DNA from: Tigriopus japonicus
Lineage: Eukaryota; Arthropoda; Copepoda; Harpacticoida; Harpacticidae
Assembly (NCBI GenBank): GCA_010645155.1
Contig: CM021322.1
Span: 7,343,134-7,407,133 of the forward strand
DNA length: 64,000 nucleotides
Direction: 5' to 3'
In this document: positions 60,036-64,000 of the stretch, piece by piece
Numbering within the stretch: position 1 is the stretch's first letter
Layout of the letters: each line of letters starts with the position of its first letter
The notes under the pieces: model-generated
Told to the model about the DNA's origin: nothing
Seen by the model: the letters and a program-made list of their open reading frames with translations, nothing else
The model's database searches: none
Translations under genes and position numbers: made by a program

Positions 60036-60661
60036 TTAACCCTGCCTTACATGTCTCTGTTTACACCCTGATCAGCGCCCCCTGTCTGTGATCAAATCGA
60101 AACATAGTTGCCAGATGGTTATTTGTAGTGCCACTCTTTGGGACAGTGGTAAACATCTTAACAATCAAATTTCTCCAAAATGTGCGCCTTTGATAACATA
60201 ATGCCAAACAATATACTGAAAAAATCCTTAACTTTTGTGTAAGGGTGGCACTAATACTCACTCCGCCAGGTGGCAACTACTGTATGTTTAAATTTAATTA
60301 CTGGGGGCGCTGATCAGCGCGTAAACAGTAGTGATGTGACTTAGGCGCTTGGGCAAGCTTTTTTCGTGACATCGTACACTGAGGTCACCAATTTACCTTA
60401 AGTGAAATGGCATTCCCTTCTGCCTACCTATCTTCATAAACCGGTTTTCCAATAAAAATCACTGAAACGCGCCCCTGACTTTGGTAACTTTGGATCAGGG
60501 TTGCAAATGAACCTCAAATTTGCGTTTGCTTGAGTTAGTTAGCATAGCACAAAATCTCCATTAGGTGACCCTACCTTGCAACCTCCTGAGAAAAATCTTG
60601 CCCAAGCCCAGATTTCACATCACTAGTAAACACTAAACACTGACATATAAGGCAGGGTTAA
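60036..60661. mobile_element. piggyBac-type MITE carrying a nested TA-MITE
   Basis: TTAA lies at both ends (60036-60039 and 60658-60661), the exact target of piggyBac elements. The ends inside it are CCCTGCCTTACATGTC and, on the right, GACATATAAGGCAGGG. The inverted repeats continue inward through CTGTTTAC and CTGATCAGCGCCCCC on the left, and GGGGGCGCTGATCAG and GTAAACAG on the right. The right inverted repeat is split at a TA by the 293-bp MITE at 60331-60623. Removing that MITE leaves a non-autonomous element of about 330 bp without coding capacity. Confidence 0.85.
60331..60623. mobile_element. TA-MITE, copy 2, inside the piggyBac-type MITE
   Basis: Homologous along its length to the element at 7501-7794, with the same GTGATGTGA ends and TA flanks (60329-60330 and 60624-60625). 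Its position inside the right inverted repeat of another element fixes the order of events: the piggyBac-type MITE came first. Confidence 0.9.
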
Positions 60662-60952
60662 TTGACCTAATTCCATCCAAGGTATGCTAACGTGAAATAA
60701 CGATCGTTTTAACGAACCTAAACTCTTTGAAAAATAGTCTCTTTCTCTTTTGCAAAATAGAAACGACTTGGATTTGCTAAAATTAGCATAGAAACTCAAC
60801 ACACCCAATGGCCCAACATTTGCAGAACGAGAAGTGTGAATGAAAATCAAGAAATGCTACTTATTGGATGTCGTATTTGTTGAAACCTTGAAAAAAATCT
60901 CTTTTTGTCCCACAGAGTTGGCAGAGAGGAGACGCTGGGGCAGACAGGCCTA

Positions 60953-61740
60953 ACATTTTGTTGGACAATTTTCAGACCCCAGCTGACCTTTGGCTGTGAC
61001 GTTTCCCAAGCAGTTGTGCCCAAACAAGTTCGTTTCGTTTGTAGGGTTGAAGTAGGGGTGGGCGAGAAGCCGGTATCGGTGCCAAGGTGTTGACACCAAG
61101 CTTTTGGGCTTTCGGTGTCAGCATCAACACCAGGTCTCTGGTGCCGACATTTTAAGGCTTCAAGAGTTTTTGAAAAACGTACTGCCCGCCCAAAAACTTG
61201 ATCCCAATTTGATTGTAAATATGAAGGACTAAACAAAATCCAATATCATTAATTTTTGTTCCATCATAAAAATAAACGCTTACCAAACTCCAAAAACAGA
61301 CTTGCAAAGCAAGAAAATCACACACCCAGCTAGGGTATTGTAAAATGTAAGCTTATTTTCCCTCTCTCCAATTTATGTTGAACTGACATGAACTTAAATG
61401 TCTTTAGAATGCGTAGGTCTGGCAAAACTGGTGCTCCATATTACAGTCCAGAAGGGCACATTTTGTTTGATTTAATTATAAGGAACACGCTATCGGTGTC
61501 AATGTCGACACCACGACGTTGATGGGCAACTTCAACACAGGTGTCGGTGTCGGCGTGGGTGTCAACCTTGCGGTGTCGGTGTCGGAGTCGAGGGCAAAAT
61601 TGCCGTTGTCATCCATCCCTAGGTTGAAGTCAGGGTCACTTGTTGTTTGTTTGGGCACAATTTAAGTAATAATCTTCGGAAATATCAAGTTTTCACCTGC
61701 AACCTTGGCTCTTCAACAGCTGTAACTCATCCAACAAAAA
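60953..61740. mobile_element. Long-inverted-repeat element interrupted by a hAT insertion
   Basis: Imperfect inverted repeats surround the hAT element at 61053-61621. TTTTGTTGGA (about 60954) mirrors TCCAACAAAA (about 61730), AGCTGACCTTTGGCTG mirrors a GGCTCTTCAACAGCTG region, and TTGTGCCCAAACAA at 61014-61027 mirrors 61647-61660 exactly. The outer ends and any target duplication are not certain. Confidence 0.5.
61053..61621. mobile_element. Non-autonomous hAT element with GGTGTC hexamers
   Basis: The ends are TAGGGGTGGGCGA and, from the right, TAGGGATGGATGA. A perfect 8-bp target duplication GGTTGAAG flanks them (61045-61052 and 61622-61629). Subterminal regions carry repeated GGTGTC and TCGGTGTC words in both orientations (61070-61150 and 61494-61590). 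The 569-bp element has no transposase frame. Confidence 0.85.
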
Positions 61741-62808
61741 TTTCCGTATATCCGCCCTGTGATTTGTCCCGTTTACCCTTTTTTATTAAGCCAGTTGGTA
61801 AAGCTCATAGTATTAAGCGTTTGTACAACTCACGCAACCTTCATATCTGGCATGATTTTTGACACGTTCTCGGTCATTTTTAGCCTAGCCTAAGGATCGA
61901 TAACCGCCTTGATTTTTCAGTACCGTTGTTTTGACTCCTACCTTCATTATCCGCATTATCCGCCCGAAACACGGGCTTTCGAGCGTCCTCCGTCCTCATG
62001 GGCACGCTGATATGAACGTTCATGGCCACCCTGTATTCGCGCCGTCTTTCCGCCGCTCGGAAGGCCATGAAAAAATTCGGCCAGGGGATTCTCGAATTTC
62101 AAGTATAATTTCCATTCGCAAGAACAAGATATTGAAAAACCCAACTCAATGTTGATCGTCGGCATTGTTTCTCATTTTTTTAAAAAATTTATGAGGGCAA
62201 ATAGTATCCTCTCGTACTTTTCTCATGACCCCAGCATTTTTTTCGTCAAACCGGAAAAAGCAAAGTTCTGTCTTTTGACTCTTGAACGTGCAACCACATA
62301 GAGGTAAGAACGGCAAATCCCACCCCAAAGTTCCCAAATACCGCCCCTTGTCCGGCGACACGCCCCTATATACTCTCGGTCCGCCTGCCCGGTCGTGATA
62401 ATCGTGCGTTTCACTCGTCTCAAGTCGCTCGGCCTCCCAATCCAATTTGAACCCTCCTTTTATTGGGTTGTTCCAAATCCGTGGCAATCTTTTCCATCTT
62501 GGCTATTTGCGCCACGCACAAGCGTTCCTTCCCCGTTTGTAAAGCGCACCAACGCATTTCTAATGTTTTGCCCCGGATAATACTTGAGCTGAAGAAGAAC
62601 TTAGGTTTAAGAGAAGCTCCATCGTTTAGGATGAATGAAATTGAAGTTTAGTAGTGTATTTATGTTGGAGACGGATCTCGTTTAAAGTGTACAATGCCGA
62701 ACTGGACGAGTGAGAGATAGGGTTGAAGAAAGCGGGAATTTATGGGCTTTTCATGTATCGAAACATTTGATCCCTAATTCTGCGGGGCGCCCGTTGTATT
62801 ATTTCACG
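61741..62808. other. Intergenic, upstream of RpL7; no gene recognised
   Basis: Short open frames on both strands lack recognisable domains. The right end must contain the RpL7 promoter. Confidence 0.35.
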
Positions 62809-62815
62809 CTCTTCT
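62809..62815 (+). promoter_or_regulatory. RpL7: Candidate TOP start site of RpL7
   Basis: CTCTTCT, a pyrimidine-only run beginning with C, lies about 50 bases before the proposed first coding exon of RpL7 and follows a TATTATTT stretch by about 15 bases. Ribosomal protein mRNAs normally begin with such a terminal oligopyrimidine tract. An in-frame upstream ATG at 62824 would then be in the leader, which counts against this exact site. Confidence 0.3.
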
Positions 62816-62859
62816 AGACCGTCATGTTAGGTTTTAATCGCAATCCACCATTCGGTTCC

Positions 62860-63801
62860 ATGGCTGGTAAAAATGATAGTGGGTCCATAACCAGGCAGCA
62901 GTCGAATCGATCTCCATGATTCAGAAGGCGTTTACGTTATGGCATATTGAATACCCGTTTGAACTTAGTTTTTGTGAGGGTGGGTCCAACCCATGGCTGC
63001 CCCTCCAACGGTTCAACTTGGAACACGTTTCTTAACCGAGCATGAATCCTTTTCAAGCGGATTGTCCTTTATGGAAGCATAGTCTCAAAATTAATATAAG
63101 CTTTCAAGAGACCCAAGCTGCGGAAAATTCATGCCCAGTGGCTTTCATGATCCTGTATGTTTGTCTCGGATCCATTTAAGGTCTCTTTTTATCTATTTAA
63201 AGTGCTGGACGCTAAAAGGGTTCACATTTCATTTCACTTAATCTGAGACTTCAGCCATCATTAGGTTAGGTGTCCGCTTGTCTCCATTTCTAATCTCGTA
63301 TTAGTTATTACTACCAAGCCAATACTCATCATTATGTCTGATGTTTGAGTGGTATACCCAATGGTCCTCGTCTAACCCGTGATTCGGATTCGTTTTTAGT
63401 CGCCACTATGCCGGACAAAAAGTTACCCTCGGTGCCGGAGACGATCCTGAAGCGTCGCAAGCGTCAGGCCGAGGCTCGCGCTCAACGCGCCAAGACCGTG
63501 ATTGCCAGTCAGCGCGCCCGCCGGGTCAAGCGCGTCGAGATCTTTCAACGGGCCGAGAAGTACGTGAAGGCGTACCGCAAGCAGGAACAAGACGAGATCC
63601 GCCTCAAGCGCGATGCTAAGAAGAACGATGGCTATTACGTGCCCGCTGAGCCCAAGTTGGCCTTTGTGATGCGCATTCGCGGTATCAACCAAGTGGCGCC
63701 CAAGGTCCGCAAGGTCTTGCAGTTGTTCCGTCTCCGACAGATCAACAACGGCGTCTTCATCAAGCTCAACAAGGCCACCATCAACATGTTGAGAATTTGT
63801 G
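62860..63801 (+). CDS. RpL7: 60S ribosomal protein L7 (5' part, continues beyond the window)
   Basis: The certain exon is 63400-63801. From ATG 63408 it codes [20 protein letters not shown], a basic N-terminal extension, then [20 protein letters not shown], the strongly conserved L30/L7-type core, [20 protein letters not shown] and LRIC. It stops in phase 1 at TGTG|GTATGT. The protein binds 28S rRNA in the large subunit; the family is about 240-250 residues, so roughly the last 110 lie outside the window. Upstream, CGTTTTTAG at 63391-63399 is an acceptor. A donor at ATGGCTG|GTAAAA (62860-62866) matches it in phase, giving a protein starting [13 protein letters not shown] 63408 is the alternative start. 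Both introns carry the structured element described separately. Confidence 0.9.
62885..62942 (+). ncRNA. Intronic structured RNA element, copy 1
   Basis: A 58-base element lies in the proposed first intron of RpL7, 18 bases after the donor. CCATAAC at the start pairs with GTTATGG at the end (7 bp), and GAATC pairs with GATTC (5 bp) around a 9-base loop. Between the stems is a large internal loop (CAGGCAGCAGTC opposite AGAAGGCGTTTAC). A second copy with a compensated base pair lies in the next intron. The shape, a lower stem, wide internal loop and upper stem, recalls an H/ACA guide hairpin, but no clear H or ACA box is placed correctly, so the class is open. Confidence 0.6.
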
Positions 63802-63886
63802 GTATGTATACGTTCTAAGGAATTTCAAAAGTTTGACGCATTTATCGCTTCAACTCCGCCTCTGATTTTTTGAGAATCTTCGGAAC

Positions 63887-63944
63887 CCATAACCAGGCAG
63901 CAGTCGAGTCGTTATCCATGACTCAGAAGGCGTTTACGTTATGG
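63887..63944 (+). ncRNA. Intronic structured RNA element, copy 2
   Basis: It has the same 58-base length as copy 1 and differs at four positions only. Positions 22 and 36 change together from A-U to G-C in the upper stem (GAGTC with GACTC); positions 26 and 28 are in the terminal loop. Internal-loop bases and the 7-bp lower stem are identical in both copies. It begins 86 bases after the exon that ends at 63801. Confidence 0.6.
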
Positions 63945-63971
63945 AAAATTGACCGTTTTAGAGCGTTTATG

Positions 63972-64000
63972 GGCCAGGCTCAAGTCAAATGAGTCTGGCC
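63972..64000 (+). ncRNA. Hairpin downstream of intronic element copy 2
   Basis: GGCCAGGCTCA and TGAGTCTGGCC pair over 11 bases (one G-U) around the loop AGTCAAA. It follows the second structured element by 27 bases and ends exactly at the window edge. It may be the second domain of the same RNA; at the other copy a less regular hairpin (TGGGT ... ACCCA inside GAGGG ... CCCTC) occurs at about 62977-63006. Confidence 0.4.

Noticed and set aside
63230..63330. C-box-like ATGATGA and D-box-like CTGA on the minus strand upstream of RpL7 exon 2
   Set aside because: It is antisense to the host gene, lacks a terminal stem and has no clear guide region, so a C/D snoRNA is not supported.
1..64000. CRISPR arrays, operons or bacterial-type defence systems
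   Set aside because: Gene structure, splice sites and repeat types show animal nuclear DNA; tandem repeats here have no CRISPR-like repeat-spacer layout.

Overview
This window is eukaryotic nuclear DNA from an animal, most likely an arthropod. The gene set (a capicua orthologue, SMYD4, sphingomyelin synthase, phospholipid scramblase, PRPF39, RpL7) with compact 50-130 bp introns in some genes and many Tc1/mariner, hAT and piggyBac-type miniature elements fits a crustacean. A copepod is my best guess, but that is inference from gene and repeat style, not from a diagnostic marker.

Layout. 0-19 kb is a repeat-rich, gene-poor stretch: two non-LTR reverse transcriptase remnants, a decayed intron-bearing tRNA-Leu, a tRNA-derived SINE, a TA-flanked MITE, hAT-type short elements, two inverted copies of an element built from GGTCAC-type repeats, two adjacent minisatellites, and a complete but dead 1.28-kb mariner with a DD37D spacing. 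19.9-35.2 kb is the gene core. Capicua (+) is followed tail-to-tail by SMYD4 (-), and then a sphingomyelin synthase family gene (-), probably with a far-upstream first coding exon at 34.8-35.2 kb. 35-53 kb is mostly empty intergenic DNA with a clean 1.1-kb hAT element (perfect 8-bp target duplication), two RT relics containing a 104-bp perfect-centre palindrome, and mariner relics with a MITE in one of them. 53.2-57.7 kb holds a phospholipid scramblase (+, three coding exons) converging on intronless PRPF39 (-). 60.0-61.7 kb holds two nested transposon insertions. The window ends inside RpL7 (+).

The genes are unrelated housekeeping and signalling genes, not an operon-like system: transcriptional repression downstream of receptor tyrosine kinases (cic), protein methylation (SMYD4), sphingolipid synthesis (SMS), membrane lipid scrambling (PLSCR), U1 snRNP-dependent splicing (PRPF39) and translation (RpL7).

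The most interesting observation is a 58-nt element present in two different introns of RpL7. The copies differ at only four positions. Two of those are a compensatory A-U to G-C change in a predicted stem, and the other two are in the loop, while the surrounding intron sequence is unalignable by eye. This is the signature of a selected intronic RNA, of a class I could not assign.
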